Below are positions 6,146 through 6,497 of a DNA stretch of 6,497 nucleotides, piece by piece. This stretch comes from Clostridia bacterium (GTDB lineage Bacteria > Bacillota > Clostridia > UMGS1883): the NCBI GenBank assembly GCA_017441965.1, contig JAFSBF010000025.1, positions 1 to 6,497 of the forward strand, read 5' to 3'. The stretch's first letter is position 1; every line of letters begins with the position of its first letter. A program made the position numbers and the translations under genes. The notes below the pieces were generated by a model. That model did not search any database, was not told where the DNA came from, and worked only from the letters and a program-made list of their open reading frames with translations.

Positions 6146-6497
6146 TCAAAAACTCCATAAATACAAGATTTGCCATGTCGCACCCACGCTCTGTCAGGCG
6201 CAGATGTCCATCTGCAATTTCCACAAGACCTTTTTTTATTAACGGATTTACTCTTTCGGGAAATTCGCCGTTATATAAAACGCCCTTTGTCATCCGAAGA
6301 CCAAGCATAAAAAGTTCCAGTTTTCTTTCCTTTTCAGAAATAGGGATAACATCTTCTCGTAGTCCTTCGCCCTTTATATAACGAGCTATATCAGATGCAT
6401 TCTGATAACGCACATCGTTATTAAACGAATGTGCACCTGCACCGATGCCCCAATACTCACAATCTGTCCAATAGCCTGTATTGTGTCTGCTTTCGAA
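6138..6497 (-). CDS. hemW: Heme chaperone HemW, C-terminal part (5' end outside window)
   Basis: The frame ending at the TGA at 6140-6138 stays open to the right edge and encodes the last 119 residues of a HemN/HemW-like protein. The segment starting FESRHNTGYW, then CEYWGIGAGAHSF, matches the conserved ESRHN...YW...GIGAGAHS block of this family. The rest (about 45-115) is the winged-helix-like HemN C-terminal domain, with EKERKLELFMLGLR, VNPLIKKGLVEI and LRLTERG. HemW is a radical SAM-related protein that binds heme and is thought to deliver it to target proteins; it was formerly annotated as oxygen-independent coproporphyrinogen III oxidase. The CxxxCxxC radical SAM motif that would help separate HemW from HemN lies outside the window, so the HemW call rests on C-terminal resemblance. 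The GTG at 6413-6411 is an internal valine, not a start. The gene overlaps recX by eight bases. Confidence 0.88.
   Translation of the reverse strand, partial: FESRHNTGYWTDCEYWGIGAGAHSFNNDVRYQNASDIARYIKGEGLREDVIPISEKERKLELFMLGLRMTKGVLYNGEFPERVNPLIKKGLVEIADGHLRLTERGCDMANLVFMEFLND

Noticed and set aside
1..6497. Search for CRISPR arrays, insertion sequences, attachment sites, tRNA, rRNA and defence genes
   Set aside because: No spaced direct repeats, transposase motifs or RNA gene structures were seen, and the genes are standard chromosomal ones with nearly no free space between them.

Overview
The window is a compact stretch of a low-to-moderate GC bacterial chromosome. All eight genes lie on the minus strand, so transcription runs from high to low coordinates. 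Gene content (hemW, recX, rimO, pgsA, alr, radA, a YmfI/FabG-like dehydrogenase) and strong AAGGAGG-type ribosome binding sites point to a Firmicute, most likely an anaerobic member of the Clostridia. I cannot place it more precisely from sequence alone.

Layout in transcription order: the C-terminal third of hemW enters at the right edge (6497-6138) and overlaps recX (6145-5669). recX overlaps rimO (5669-4332) by one base, and rimO overlaps pgsA (4335-3820) by the classic ATGA. alr (3814-2693), radA (2688-1342) and the SDR gene (1337-615) follow with gaps of only 4-5 bases. These seven genes look like one translationally coupled operon with no promoter or terminator between them. The only real intergenic space is 544-614. 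It is almost filled by a long stem-loop whose 3' arm contains the Shine-Dalgarno sequence of the last gene. That gene (543 to beyond base 1) encodes a cysteine-rich protein of unknown function and is cut off by the left edge.

The products serve general upkeep: heme delivery (HemW), control of recombination (RecX, RadA), ribosomal protein S12 methylthiolation (RimO), phosphatidylglycerol synthesis (PgsA), D-alanine supply for peptidoglycan (Alr) and probably ketone reduction on a protein-bound modification or on an acyl thioester (SDR). The shared theme is co-expression of housekeeping functions, not one pathway. I found no mobile element, CRISPR array, tRNA or rRNA, and no convincing undescribed multi-gene system. 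The points most worth a second look are the hairpin that hides a ribosome binding site at 546-608, the unknown cysteine-rich gene behind it, and the possible EF-P-modification role of the SDR.
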